Assembly (NCBI GenBank): GCA_964498065.1
Contig: CAZCFZ010000010.1
Coordinates: 1-64,000, forward strand
Direction of reading: 5' to 3'
DNA: 64,000 nucleotides
From: FEN-1297 sp964498065
GTDB taxonomy: Bacteria > Bacteroidota > Ignavibacteria > Ignavibacteriales > Ignavibacteriaceae
In this document: piece after piece, positions 24,461 to 34,391 of the stretch
How positions within the stretch are numbered: position 1 is the stretch's first letter
Layout: every line of letters starts with the position of its first letter
Notes under the pieces: model-generated
Told to the model about the DNA's origin: nothing
The model's database searches: none
The model's input: the letters and a program-made list of their open reading frames with translations, nothing else
Position numbers and translations under genes: made by a program

Positions 24461-25348
24461 TCAGCTTCCTTTAACATTTCTTACGGCTTTCTCAATTTCA
24501 TTCCACAAATCGGCAGGAATTTCTTCAAGAATATTAAATTGACCAGCTCCTTTAAGCCATTCGCCTCCATCGATTGTTACTACCTCTCCATTGATAAATG
24601 AAGAATAATCTGAGACGAGATAAGCTGCAAGATTAGTAAGCTCCTGATGCTTACCAACCCGGCCGACCGGAATTTTTTTCTTTGGGTCGAATTTTTGGGA
24701 TAAATCACCCGGCAGTAATCTTTCCCATGCGCCTTTTGTCGGAAATAAACCGGGTGCAATTGCATTGGAACGAATTCCGTACTTTCCCCACTCTACTGCA
24801 AGTGAACGTGTAAGTGATAGGACACCCGCTTTTGCAACAGCAGAAGGAACAACATAAGCAGAACCTGTCCAGGAATAAGTTGTAACAATATTTAAAATCG
24901 CCGCAGTTTGTTTTTTTGAAATCCAATCTTTGCCGAAAGCTAAAGTGCAGTAATAAGTTCCTTTTAAAACTATATCGACAATAATATCAAAAGCTCTATG
25001 TGATAATCTTTCAGTGGGACTGATAAAGTTTCCGGCAGCATTATTTACAAGAATATCCACTTTCCCAAATTTTTCTACTGCGGACTTCAATAGATTTTCA
25101 ACTTCGTTATATTTTGTTACATCACATTGAACAGGAAGTACCGTTTTTCCTGAGTTTTCTTCAATTTCCCCTGCAGTTTTTTTAAGTACATCAAATTTAC
25201 GGCTGGCAATTATTAATTCTGCACCTAATTCGGAAAAATATTTAGCCATCGATTTTCCAAGTCCGGTTCCGCCGCCGGTTATTAAAATTACTTTTCCTTC
25301 GAGTGAGCCTTCTTTAAGCATTGGCTTAATATATTTATTATCCGGCAT
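24461..25348 (-). CDS. Short-chain dehydrogenase, 2,4-dienoyl-CoA reductase-like
   Basis: A 295-residue SDR protein. The cofactor loop is ITGGGTGLGKSMAKYF (near 22-37), the NNAAG motif is near 107, and the catalytic region has Ser/Lys in SAVAKAGVLSLTRSLA with an unusual residue where the family Tyr normally sits. Loss of that Tyr is characteristic of the DECR-type SDRs that reduce 2,4-dienoyl-CoA with NADPH. Position inside the beta-oxidation operon supports a role in unsaturated fatty acid breakdown. Confidence 0.82.
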   Translation of the reverse strand: MPDNKYIKPMLKEGSLEGKVILITGGGTGLGKSMAKYFSELGAELIIASRKFDVLKKTAGEIEENSGKTVLPVQCDVTKYNEVENLLKSAVEKFGKVDILVNNAAGNFISPTERLSHRAFDIIVDIVLKGTYYCTLAFGKDWISKKQTAAILNIVTTYSWTGSAYVVPSAVAKAGVLSLTRSLAVEWGKYGIRSNAIAPGLFPTKGAWERLLPGDLSQKFDPKKKIPVGRVGKHQELTNLAAYLVSDYSSFINGEVVTIDGGEWLKGAGQFNILEEIPADLWNEIEKAVRNVKGS

Positions 25349-25376
25349 TATTCTTCCAAATTTTATAAATATTAAT

Positions 25377-25425
25377 TCTTATCCGTGCAAATCCGTTTAA
25401 TCTGTGTCATCCGCGTTCTATTGCT
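25377..25425. repeat. Short low-complexity intergenic repeat (atccgtgc/atccgcgtt type)
   Basis: The stretch contains near-repeats of ATCCGTG, AATCCG, AATCTGTG and ATCCGCG in a row between two operon genes. It looks like a dispersed repeat remnant. No function is visible. Confidence 0.3.
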
Positions 25426-25439
25426 TTCAGTATTTACAC

Positions 25440-27233
25440 CTAGAAACAATACTTATTCGCTTCTATTAATCTGTTTGCAATGTCTCTTCTAAGATTGGTA
25501 GTGTTTACAGGATCAAATTTTGTGTAACGTTTTAAACCAAGCATTAACATTTTCAGCTCATCGCCTTCTGCGTATGCAGAAATTGCATGTTTGCCGTACA
25601 GATTTATTTTCTCCAACGAATCACTAACATAAACCTGCGTCATTTCAACATATGGCAAAACTTCACTCTCACTTTTCATTGAAGAAATTTTTTGTGTTCT
25701 CAATATTGCAGACTCGGAAGTATAAACTTCAATTAACATATCGGTAACATTCATTATAATTTCCTGTTCATCAGCAAGCTTCTGCATAAACTTCTGCACA
25801 GCCGAACCGGCAATCATCAAGATAGCTTTTTTAGCATTTCTAATTGCTTCCAATTCACTTACAAGAAGCCCTTCAGGTTTTTCTCCAATATTAGGAATAG
25901 ATAATAAATCTTTTTGTATTGCCAAAGCCGGACCCATTAAATCAAGTCTTCCTTTTAAAGAACGTTTAACAAGCATATCTACAGTTAACAAGCGGTTGAT
26001 TTCGTTTGTACCTTCAAAAATACGATTGATTCTAGAATCCCGGTAAGCTCTAGCAGCCGGATATTCTTCGGAAAAACCATATCCGCCGAAAATCTGAACA
26101 GCTTCATCAACTACGTAATCCAGCATTTCCGATCCGAAAACTTTAAGCATCGCAGACTCAATTGCATATTCTTCGGCAGCTTGAACTACTGCCTGGCTAT
26201 ATGACGCGCCGTCTTCGTTTAACTCATTAACTTTATTATTTATTAGTCCGCTTGTTCTTAATGTTGCAGATTCGGAAACAAAAACTCTAATTGCCTGTTC
26301 TGCAAGTTTATATTTAATTGCTCCGAAACTAGAAATTAATTTACCGAATTGTTTTCTTTCATTTGCATAATTAAGTGCAACAGTAATAAACCTTTTTGCA
26401 CCGCCGGTTGTCATTGCACATAATTTGAATCTTCCGATATTCAGAATATTAAAAGCTACATAATGACCTTTCCCTATTTCGCCGAGAACATTTTCTTTTG
26501 GCACTTTTACATTGTCCAAAAATAGAGCCCTTGTAGATGAACCTTTAATACCCATTTTATCTTCTTCTTTACCGCGTGTAAAACCTTCCGATTTAGTATC
26601 AATAATAAAGCAGGTGAATTTATCTCCGTCAACCTGAGCAAATGTAATTAGAATATCTGCAAAGCCTCCATTCGTAATCCACATTTTTTGTCCGTTAAGA
26701 ATATAATACTTTCCATCGTCTGAAAGCTTAGCAGTTGTTTTTGCAGAAAGTGCATCCGAGCCTGAAGTCGGTTCGGTTAAACAGTAAGCTGATTTCCATT
26801 CACCTGAAGCAAACTTCGGAAGATATTTTTCTTTTTGTTCATCGGTGCCGTAATAAAGTATAGGAAGAGTACCGATACCTGTATGCGCAGCAAACGAAAC
26901 TCCGAATGAATGACTTGCACCCATTTCCATTGAAATAAAAGTGTTAGTATTAAAATCTTCACCCAACCCGCCGTACTGTTCCGGAACTGCAGTTCCCAGC
27001 AAGCCAAGCTCACCGGCTTTTTCTAAAAGTTTAATGGTTAATCCTTCTTCCTGATGATCGATTGCATCGAGCTTTGGTAATATTTCTTTTTCAACAAATT
27101 CTTTAGCAGAATCCGCCATCATTTTTTGTTCTTCTGTTATCTCTTCAGGAATAAATACGTCCTGAGGATTTGTATCTTTTGTAAGGAACTCCCCTCCTTT
27201 AAGAACTTTTAATGTTTTTATCTCTTCAGCCAT
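25440..27233 (-). CDS. Acyl-CoA dehydrogenase, long form
   Basis: A 597-residue flavoprotein. Residues 30-420 hold the canonical acyl-CoA dehydrogenase fold, with YCLTEPTSGSDA (near 150) and the FAD/substrate signature QIFGGYGFSEEYPAARAYRD (near 390-409). A C-terminal extension of about 170 residues resembles the VLCAD/FadE-type long enzymes. It catalyses the first oxidation step of fatty acyl-CoA with electron transfer to ETF. It is 37 bp after the thiolase gene. Confidence 0.92.
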   Translation of the reverse strand: MAEEIKTLKVLKGGEFLTKDTNPQDVFIPEEITEEQKMMADSAKEFVEKEILPKLDAIDHQEEGLTIKLLEKAGELGLLGTAVPEQYGGLGEDFNTNTFISMEMGASHSFGVSFAAHTGIGTLPILYYGTDEQKEKYLPKFASGEWKSAYCLTEPTSGSDALSAKTTAKLSDDGKYYILNGQKMWITNGGFADILITFAQVDGDKFTCFIIDTKSEGFTRGKEEDKMGIKGSSTRALFLDNVKVPKENVLGEIGKGHYVAFNILNIGRFKLCAMTTGGAKRFITVALNYANERKQFGKLISSFGAIKYKLAEQAIRVFVSESATLRTSGLINNKVNELNEDGASYSQAVVQAAEEYAIESAMLKVFGSEMLDYVVDEAVQIFGGYGFSEEYPAARAYRDSRINRIFEGTNEINRLLTVDMLVKRSLKGRLDLMGPALAIQKDLLSIPNIGEKPEGLLVSELEAIRNAKKAILMIAGSAVQKFMQKLADEQEIIMNVTDMLIEVYTSESAILRTQKISSMKSESEVLPYVEMTQVYVSDSLEKINLYGKHAISAYAEGDELKMLMLGLKRYTKFDPVNTTNLRRDIANRLIEANKYCF

Positions 27234-27270
27234 GATTATTCACCTTTATAATTTTAAAATTCTTATTCAA

Positions 27271-28458
27271 TTAATTTAACCGCTCAAAAATAGCCGCAAC
27301 GCCCTGCCCGCCTCCTACGCATGCAGTTACCATACCGTATTTTTTATTTCTTCTTTTTAACTCATTTAAAATTTGAACCGTAAGCTTTGCGCCGGTACAG
27401 CCCAATGGATGGCCGAGAGCAATTGCTCCGCCGTTTACATTTAATTTTTCGTTATCAAAATTTAATTCTCTAACAACTGCTAAGGACTGTGCAGCAAATG
27501 CTTCGTTTAATTCTATTAGATCAAGATCATCTAATTTCATTCCTGCTTTTTTAAGAGCTTTAGGAACTGCTTCAACTGGTCCGATTCCCATAATTCTCGG
27601 ATCAACCCCAGCAAGAGAAAAAGAAACCAATCTTGCAATCGGTTTTAAATTTAGTTCTTTCATCATTTCTTCGGACATAACCAATACAAATGCAGCACCA
27701 TCAGAGGTTTGAGATGAATTTCCTGCCGTAACAGTACCGTTAGCAGCAAAAACCGGTTTTAGTTTTGCAAGCGCTTCCAATGAAGTATCCGGACGCGGGC
27801 CTTCGTCGGTATCAACAATGTACTTTCTTACTTTTCTTTTACCATCTTCTAGATATGTTTCTTCAACTTCAATGGGAACAATTTGATCTTTAAAATATCC
27901 ATTTTGAATTGCATTAACTGCTTTCATATGAGAATTATATGAAAATTCATCCTGATCTTCTCTTGATATTTTATAGTCTTTAGCTATTTCTTCCGCTGTT
28001 AGTCCCATACCTAAATAATATTCCGGATGTTCTTTTGCAATTTTATAATTAGGTGATAGTTTCCAGCCGGTAACCGGAACCATGGACATTGACTCAGTAC
28101 CTCCGGCAATTATACAATCGGCCATACCTGCTTGTATTCTTGCAACTGCTGTAGCAATAGTATCTACTCCTGATGCGCAATACCTGTTGACGGTTTCACC
28201 CGGTACTTCGATTGGCAGACATTGAAGTGCAATCATTCTTCCCATCTGCAAGCCTTGCTCAGCTTCGGGAACTGCGTTGCCAACTATTAAATCATCAACT
28301 TTATGCGGATCAAGTTGGGGAACTGATTTTAACAAATGCTTTATAACATCTGCGGCAAGATCATCCGGCCTGTAAAATCGAAAGCCGCCTTTCTTAGCTT
28401 TACCAACCGCTGATCTAAAACCTGCTACTATAAATGCTTCTTTCATGATATTTTTCAT
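27271..28458 (-). CDS. fadA: Acetyl-CoA acyltransferase (3-ketoacyl-CoA thiolase)
   Basis: A 395-residue thiolase. The nucleophile Cys is in NRYCASGVDTIA (near 90-96), the GGTESMS motif is near 118, the second active site is NGGAIALGHPLGCTG (near 344-358), and ACVGGGQGVA is near the end. It cleaves 3-ketoacyl-CoA to acetyl-CoA and a shortened acyl-CoA. It follows the FadN-like gene by 34 bp. The start could also be the second Met (residue 5). Confidence 0.94.
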   Translation of the reverse strand: MKNIMKEAFIVAGFRSAVGKAKKGGFRFYRPDDLAADVIKHLLKSVPQLDPHKVDDLIVGNAVPEAEQGLQMGRMIALQCLPIEVPGETVNRYCASGVDTIATAVARIQAGMADCIIAGGTESMSMVPVTGWKLSPNYKIAKEHPEYYLGMGLTAEEIAKDYKISREDQDEFSYNSHMKAVNAIQNGYFKDQIVPIEVEETYLEDGKRKVRKYIVDTDEGPRPDTSLEALAKLKPVFAANGTVTAGNSSQTSDGAAFVLVMSEEMMKELNLKPIARLVSFSLAGVDPRIMGIGPVEAVPKALKKAGMKLDDLDLIELNEAFAAQSLAVVRELNFDNEKLNVNGGAIALGHPLGCTGAKLTVQILNELKRRNKKYGMVTACVGGGQGVAAIFERLN

Positions 28459-28492
28459 TTTTAATTTTTAAAAAACTTTTATTTAATATTTA

Positions 28493-30898
28493 TTAATTCC
28501 TTAAAGGTTTACCTGTATTTAAAATATTCTGAATTCTTTCCATTGTTTTCTTTTCTCCAATCAAACTTAAAAATGCTTCTCTTTCCAGATCAAGAAGATA
28601 TTGTTCTGAAACTAAAGTACCTTGAGTTAAATCTCCGCCGCACATAACAAAAGCAAGCTTCTCTGCAATTTTTCTGTCATGATCGGAAATATAATTTGCA
28701 ATGCGGAAAGAATAAGCTCCAAGCAAAAGAGTAGCAAGTGCCTGTCTTCCTAATACTTTTATATCATTCCGGGGAACCGGATGTGTATAACCCCTATTTG
28801 CAATATCCAGAACAGCCTGTTTAGCATCAAAAATAACTTTATTCGGATTGATCGTTATTTTATCCCTCCCTTTTTTAAATATTCCGAGATCAAAAGCCTC
28901 GTAAGCTGAGGTTGCAACTTTAGCCATGGCTATATTCATAAATTTTTCCTGAAGTTCCGGCATTTCAACAATACCTTCCGCATAACTATCGGAAGCCCGC
29001 AAAGCCATTTCCTTTGTCCCGCCGCCGGCAGGAATAATTCCAACACCAACTTCAACTAGCCCAATATAAGTCTCGGCAGAAGCCTGAACTTGATCTGCAT
29101 GAAGACAGATTTCACATCCGCCGCCTAATGTTAGAGCATGAGGTGCAACAACTACCGGGACGCTGGAATATCGGACATGCATTGTTGTGTTTTGAAATGT
29201 TCTAACTGCAAGATCTATTTCGTCATATTCCTGTTCAACCGCTAACATTAGCATCATTGCTAAATTTGCACCGGCAGAAAAATTTTGTCCGTTGTTGCCA
29301 ATTACCAAGCCGGCAAAATCTTTTTCGGCAATTTCAATTGATTTATTTACTGCTTCAAGAATTTCAGTTCCAATAGAATTCATTTTTGTCTGAAACTCAA
29401 GATTAACTACACCATTGCCGATATCATGGAGTGTAGCTCCAACATTCTTCCAAACCGGTTTATTCTCTCTATAATTATCTAGAATTATGAATTCATCTTT
29501 ACCAGGAATAATTTTATAAGAAGAAGAATTGATATCGTAAAATTTCTTTTTACCGTTTTCAACTTTATAAAATGAGTCAAATCCTTTTGCCAGCATATCT
29601 TTAACCCACTTAGCCGGTAAAAGATTTGCTTCTTCCATCAGCTGAGTCATCTTTTTAACACCAAGAGCATCCCATGTTTCAAAAGGTCCAAGCTCCCATC
29701 CGAATCCGCCTTTCATTGCGTCATCTATTCGATATATTTCATCGGAAATTTCCGGTATTCGACTAGATGAATATTGAAAAATATTGAAAGAAAGCATTCT
29801 TAAAAATTCAGCTGCATTATCTTTTGCGGCATGAAGTACTTTCAGTCTTTCTTTTAAATCCTCTATCGGTTTTGCAGCACCGACAGAAGCAAACTTCGGC
29901 TTTATGCTCGGCTTATATTCCAAAGTTTTAATATCAAGTTCAAGTATTTCTTTTGTTCCGTCATCTTTTTTTATTTTCTTGTAAAAACCCTGCCCGGTTT
30001 TATCGCCCAACCAATTTTTCTCAACCATTTTATTTACATAATCCGGAATTATAAAAAGTTCCCTCGCTTCATCTTTAGGACAATCGTGATAAATATTATT
30101 TGCAACTTTTACCAATGTATCAATTCCTACAACATCGCAAGTTCTAAATGTGGCAGATTTTGGTTTTCCTGTTATCGGACCGGTTAATGTATCAATTTCC
30201 TTAATCGTCAGTTTCATTTCTTTCATCAATTTGAAAACAGCCATCATACTGAAAACCCCAATACGGTTTGCAATGAAAGCCGGCGTATCTTTACATATAA
30301 CGGTTGTTTTACCAAGAAAGACGCTGCCGTAATACATTAGAAAATCTATTACTGCCTTATCTGTTTCCGGAGTAGGAATCAGCTCCAACAACTGTAAATA
30401 TCTCGGCGGATTAAAAAAGTGTGTACCGCAAAAATGTTTACGGAAATCCTCACTTCTTCCCTCAAGCATTAAATGAATTGGAATCCCAGAAGTATTTGTC
30501 GTAATTAGTGAACCTGGTTTTCTAAATTTTTCAACTTTTTCAAAAACGGATTTTTTAATTTCTAAGTTTTCTACAACTGCTTCTATAATCCAGTCAACGT
30601 TTGTTAAATTCTTTAAGTCATCTTCAAAATTACCGGTTGCAATTCTTGAAGAAAATGATTCTAAATATATTGGTGAAGGTTTGGCTTTCAATACATTTTT
30701 TAGATTTTCATTAACTATCCTGTTTCTAAATTTTTTATCGTTTAAAGTGAGTCCTTCTTTTTTTTCTGATTCCGTTAAATCTTTTGGAACAATGTCCATA
30801 AGAAAAACTTTGCAGCCGGTATTTGCAAAATGAGCGGCTATCCGGGAGCCCATAACCCCCGATCCTAATACTGCAACTTCTTTAATGATTCTCTTCAT
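28493..30898 (-). CDS. fadN: 3-hydroxyacyl-CoA dehydrogenase / enoyl-CoA hydratase (FadN-like)
   Basis: An 801-residue fusion with the dehydrogenase half first. The NAD loop is VLGSGVMGSRIAAHFANTG (near 9-27), then the substrate signature HFFNPPRYLQLLELIP (near 160-175). The hydratase-like part begins about 500 with FSAGANLAMM and GGGCEICLHAD. This domain order is that of Bacillus FadN, not E. coli FadB. It hydrates enoyl-CoA and oxidises the 3-hydroxyacyl-CoA. Confidence 0.93.
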   Translation of the reverse strand: MKRIIKEVAVLGSGVMGSRIAAHFANTGCKVFLMDIVPKDLTESEKKEGLTLNDKKFRNRIVNENLKNVLKAKPSPIYLESFSSRIATGNFEDDLKNLTNVDWIIEAVVENLEIKKSVFEKVEKFRKPGSLITTNTSGIPIHLMLEGRSEDFRKHFCGTHFFNPPRYLQLLELIPTPETDKAVIDFLMYYGSVFLGKTTVICKDTPAFIANRIGVFSMMAVFKLMKEMKLTIKEIDTLTGPITGKPKSATFRTCDVVGIDTLVKVANNIYHDCPKDEARELFIIPDYVNKMVEKNWLGDKTGQGFYKKIKKDDGTKEILELDIKTLEYKPSIKPKFASVGAAKPIEDLKERLKVLHAAKDNAAEFLRMLSFNIFQYSSSRIPEISDEIYRIDDAMKGGFGWELGPFETWDALGVKKMTQLMEEANLLPAKWVKDMLAKGFDSFYKVENGKKKFYDINSSSYKIIPGKDEFIILDNYRENKPVWKNVGATLHDIGNGVVNLEFQTKMNSIGTEILEAVNKSIEIAEKDFAGLVIGNNGQNFSAGANLAMMLMLAVEQEYDEIDLAVRTFQNTTMHVRYSSVPVVVAPHALTLGGGCEICLHADQVQASAETYIGLVEVGVGIIPAGGGTKEMALRASDSYAEGIVEMPELQEKFMNIAMAKVATSAYEAFDLGIFKKGRDKITINPNKVIFDAKQAVLDIANRGYTHPVPRNDIKVLGRQALATLLLGAYSFRIANYISDHDRKIAEKLAFVMCGGDLTQGTLVSEQYLLDLEREAFLSLIGEKKTMERIQNILNTGKPLRN

Positions 30899-30938
30899 GT
30901 TTATTATTTTGTTTAAATGATTAAAAATTTATTCTATT

Positions 30939-32744
30939 TTATTCACTGTATATTTGTTCAATTAATTCTGTATACTTTTCTAAAATTATTTTTCTTTTAA
31001 GTTTAAGTGTAGGTGTTAATTCACCTGTTTCAACTGCCCAGTCATCATGAACGATTTCAAATTTTTTAATCTGCTCGATATGCGAAAATCTTTTATTATA
31101 TCTTTGAATGTCTTTCCAGATCCTATCTTTTAATATTTTGCATTTGTCAATATCATCTATACCTAACTTGTCATATCCTTTTTTTCTACACCAATTAAAA
31201 ACAAAAACTTTATCCGGAACAATTAAAGCAGCTGTAAATTTTCTATTCTCACCAATTACCATAATATTTTTAATAAACCAAGACTCTTTCATTTTATTTT
31301 CAATTGGCAGAGGTGCAACGAATTTGCCGCCTGAAGTTTTAAATACCTCTTTTACCCTATCTGTAATTTTTAAAAATCTTCCGTCGATTAACTGTCCTAT
31401 ATCCCCTGTATGAAACCAACCTTCCTTATCCAGAGCTTTAGATGTTAATTCCGGATTATTATAATAACTTTTAAATACGTTTGGCCCCTTGGTCAGGATT
31501 TCTCCGTTGTCCGAAATTTTAATTTGAACATCCGGAATGGGTAATCCTACCGAACCTAAATAATACTCACCTTTCATAAATCGATTACAAGTAATAACCG
31601 GCGATGTCTCTGTTAATCCGTACCCCTCTCTTATTGGAATGCCTGCGCCTGTAAATATTCTTGCAAGCCTTGGTTGAAGAGCAGCCGCTCCGCTGATAAT
31701 TCCCTTTACTTCTCCGCCTAAAGCCTGCTGCCATTTGGAGAAAACTAATTTCCTTGCGGCATTCAATCGAAGATTATAAAAGAAATTATTCTTTCCCATC
31801 GGATCATAATGATTTGCCAAGTTAACTGCCCAGCCGAAGATTGCTTTTTTTAATCCTTTTAGTTGCCTTCCTTTTTCCATTATTCTTTCATATACTTTTT
31901 CCAGCAGTCTTGGAACTGTAGTAAAATAATTAGGTTTTACTTCTAAAAAATTCTCGGCCACTTTATCAATACTTTCAGCATAGTAAATTGAACCGCCGAC
32001 AGCTAAGTAAAAGTAAATCCCCGTCCGCTCAAAAATGTGGCAAATCGGTAAAAAGCTTATCATCCTATGATTATCATTCATCGGCATTATTTTACTTAAT
32101 GAGACAATATTGCTAATAATATTATGATGAGTAAGCATTACGCCTTTAGGTGTACCTGTTGTACCTGAAGTATAAATAATTGTAGCAAGATCATCCGGCT
32201 TAATCGAAGCTTCTATCGATTTAAGAGTTTCTTCAAGACTTTTATCAGCTTGTCCGGATATTTCAGTCCAGTGTTTTGCATCTTTAATTCTATCAAATGT
32301 ATATATGTCTTTTATTGAATTAGATTTTGGAAGGACATGCTTAACTTTCTCATATAATTCTAATCCAGCGACAAAAACTAATTTAACTTGTGAATCATTA
32401 AAGATATAAATGAATTCCTCTTCAGACATAGTGGGATACATAGGAACATCAATACAGCCTGCCTGTAAAGTACCGAGATCTACAAAATTCCATTCCGATC
32501 TATTGGGTGAAATTATAGCAAACTTATCTCCCTGTTTAAAACCTAATTTTAGCAGACCTAAGCTAAAGTCGTCAACTATTTCCTGAATTTTAAGAGAACC
32601 GTAATTTTGCCACTTTCCTTCTTTCTTATCACTTATTGCATCTAAGCGTGGATAGTTTTTGATCTGGTAAGGGACAATATCAATTATTCTTTTGATTCCA
32701 GCTTCAAAATTTCTTTGTGCACTTGTTGATGACGGCATATTCAA
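30939..32744 (-). CDS. fadD: Long-chain fatty acyl-CoA synthetase
   Basis: A 601-residue adenylate-forming enzyme. The P-loop-like motif is IIYTSGTTGTPKGVMLTHHN (near 187-206), the A5 motif is GYGLTETSP (near 378), and the A7/A8 motifs include GWFHTGDIG and TDRVKEVFKTSGGKFVAP. Its length and motif set match the FAA1/FadD15 long-chain group. It activates fatty acids with ATP and CoA and is the first gene of the beta-oxidation operon. Confidence 0.93.
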   Translation of the reverse strand: MNMPSSTSAQRNFEAGIKRIIDIVPYQIKNYPRLDAISDKKEGKWQNYGSLKIQEIVDDFSLGLLKLGFKQGDKFAIISPNRSEWNFVDLGTLQAGCIDVPMYPTMSEEEFIYIFNDSQVKLVFVAGLELYEKVKHVLPKSNSIKDIYTFDRIKDAKHWTEISGQADKSLEETLKSIEASIKPDDLATIIYTSGTTGTPKGVMLTHHNIISNIVSLSKIMPMNDNHRMISFLPICHIFERTGIYFYLAVGGSIYYAESIDKVAENFLEVKPNYFTTVPRLLEKVYERIMEKGRQLKGLKKAIFGWAVNLANHYDPMGKNNFFYNLRLNAARKLVFSKWQQALGGEVKGIISGAAALQPRLARIFTGAGIPIREGYGLTETSPVITCNRFMKGEYYLGSVGLPIPDVQIKISDNGEILTKGPNVFKSYYNNPELTSKALDKEGWFHTGDIGQLIDGRFLKITDRVKEVFKTSGGKFVAPLPIENKMKESWFIKNIMVIGENRKFTAALIVPDKVFVFNWCRKKGYDKLGIDDIDKCKILKDRIWKDIQRYNKRFSHIEQIKKFEIVHDDWAVETGELTPTLKLKRKIILEKYTELIEQIYSE

Positions 32745-32792
32745 ACTTCTTTAATTTTAATTTGAATATATTTATCATATTTTAAAAAAACA

Positions 32793-32806
32793 AGCGAAAT
32801 TTCGCT
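32793..32806. promoter_or_regulatory. 14-bp perfect palindrome in the fadD / regulator divergent promoter region
   Basis: AGCGAAATTTCGCT lies 49 bp upstream of the fadD start and 76 bp upstream of the divergent regulator start. It is GC-richer than its surroundings. The position suits an operator for the RamB/ScfR-like regulator acting on both directions. Confidence 0.5.
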
Positions 32807-32881
32807 ATTAACGATTTTTTGCTGACCTTTTAATTTTCTTTTTGATATATTGCACAGTAAATTTTTAAAACTTCGGAAAGT

Positions 32882-34378
32882 ATGGCAAAAGGAAATTACA
32901 TAAAACTAATTTTCGGTTTAAAGTTAAAACAATTGCGTCTGGATAAAAATATGCTGCTTTCAGACTTAGCAGCTAAAAGCGGATTATCCGTTTCTTATTT
33001 AAATGAAATAGAAAGCGGTAAAAAATATCCCAAAGCTGATAAAATAAAATCACTTGCAGAAGCTTTGGATGTTACCTACGATAAAATGGTGTCGTTAAAA
33101 TTAATGCGAAATCTTGCGCCTATTGAGGAATTTTTAGAATCAAATATTCTTGAACAATTACCGCTTGATCATTATGGAATTGATATAAATAAATTAATTA
33201 TGATTATGGCAAATTCGTCATTACAATTAAGTGCTTTAATAAGTGCATTTATTGAAATGGCAAAAACTTCAGAATTAAGCCAAAATAATTTCAGCAGAAC
33301 CGCATTAAGGACTTTTAAAGAATTCAATGATAATTATTTTGAAGATCTTGAAATTGAAGTAAAAAACTTTATTAAAGTATCAGGGCTTAAAGAATCATAT
33401 AAAATTGAGTTTGATCAATTAAAATATATTCTTAAAGAAAAATACAATTATGATATTGATGAATCTTCTTTAAACAAGTATCCAGAATTAAGTGAATTAA
33501 GAGCAGTGGTCTTAAAAGACAAAAAGGTAAAATTATTATTGAATAATAAATTGTCTGTTGCACAAAAAGTTTTCGTGGCCGGTAAAGAATTGGCATATAA
33601 TTATCTCGGCATAAAAGACAGAAGCTATATTTATTCAAGTTTAAGCTTAAAAACTTTTGATCACCTTCTTAATTATTTTAAGGTATCTTATTTCTCAACC
33701 GCCCTAATATTAAACAGTAATTTATTTATAAAGGATTTAGGAAATTTCTTTAATAGAAAAACCTGGGACGGTGAAAAATTTCTGTCGCTTATAAATAAAT
33801 ACAATGCGACTACAGAGATGTCTTTTCAGAGGATTACCAATCTTTCTTCCAAACATTTTGGTTTAAATAATCTATTCTTTTTAAGATTTAATTATGACAC
33901 TCTGTCAAAAAGCTACCGGTTATCTAACGAACTAAGGTTGAATACCCATCATAATCCCGGCGGATATCAGGAAAATGAACATTACTGCAGAAGATGGGTC
34001 TCATTTGATACAATTAATCAAATGGAAAGCAAACTAAAAAAAGATAAAAAATTCAGCGGCAGAACTGTTGGGATATTGCATTCAAAATTTTTAGAATCAA
34101 AAGATGAATATTTGTGCATCTCGGCAGCTCAAAGAGGTAATCTTCAAAAAAATACTTATTCAAGCTTAACAATCGGTTTTCAACTGGATGACAATTTGAA
34201 GAAAAAGATTAAATTCTGGAACGATCCTCAAATACCGATGAAAATAGTAAATGATACTTGCGAAAAATGTAAAATACTTGACTGCAATGAAAGAGTAGCA
34301 CCTCCCCTTACAGCAGAAAAAATTGAAAAATCATTAATGGTCGAAAAAACACTCAAACAATTATCCTCGGATTTATAA
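32882..34378 (+). CDS. XRE-family regulator of the RamB/ScfR (short-chain fatty acyl) type
   Basis: A 498-residue protein. Residues 8-68 form an XRE helix-turn-helix (LDKNMLLSDLAAKSGLSVSY, then NEIESGKKYP). A long middle region includes an IrrE/ImmA-like part near 170-240. The C-terminus has the Cys cluster CEKCKILDCNERVAPP (near 459-474), which is typical of RamB/PrpR/ScfR regulators that bind acyl-CoA or an iron-sulfur cluster. It is divergent from the whole beta-oxidation operon, which argues for control of fatty-acid use. Effector unknown. Confidence 0.8.
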   Translation: MAKGNYIKLIFGLKLKQLRLDKNMLLSDLAAKSGLSVSYLNEIESGKKYPKADKIKSLAEALDVTYDKMVSLKLMRNLAPIEEFLESNILEQLPLDHYGIDINKLIMIMANSSLQLSALISAFIEMAKTSELSQNNFSRTALRTFKEFNDNYFEDLEIEVKNFIKVSGLKESYKIEFDQLKYILKEKYNYDIDESSLNKYPELSELRAVVLKDKKVKLLLNNKLSVAQKVFVAGKELAYNYLGIKDRSYIYSSLSLKTFDHLLNYFKVSYFSTALILNSNLFIKDLGNFFNRKTWDGEKFLSLINKYNATTEMSFQRITNLSSKHFGLNNLFFLRFNYDTLSKSYRLSNELRLNTHHNPGGYQENEHYCRRWVSFDTINQMESKLKKDKKFSGRTVGILHSKFLESKDEYLCISAAQRGNLQKNTYSSLTIGFQLDDNLKKKIKFWNDPQIPMKIVNDTCEKCKILDCNERVAPPLTAEKIEKSLMVEKTLKQLSSDL

Positions 34379-34391
34379 ATCTTTTAACAAA

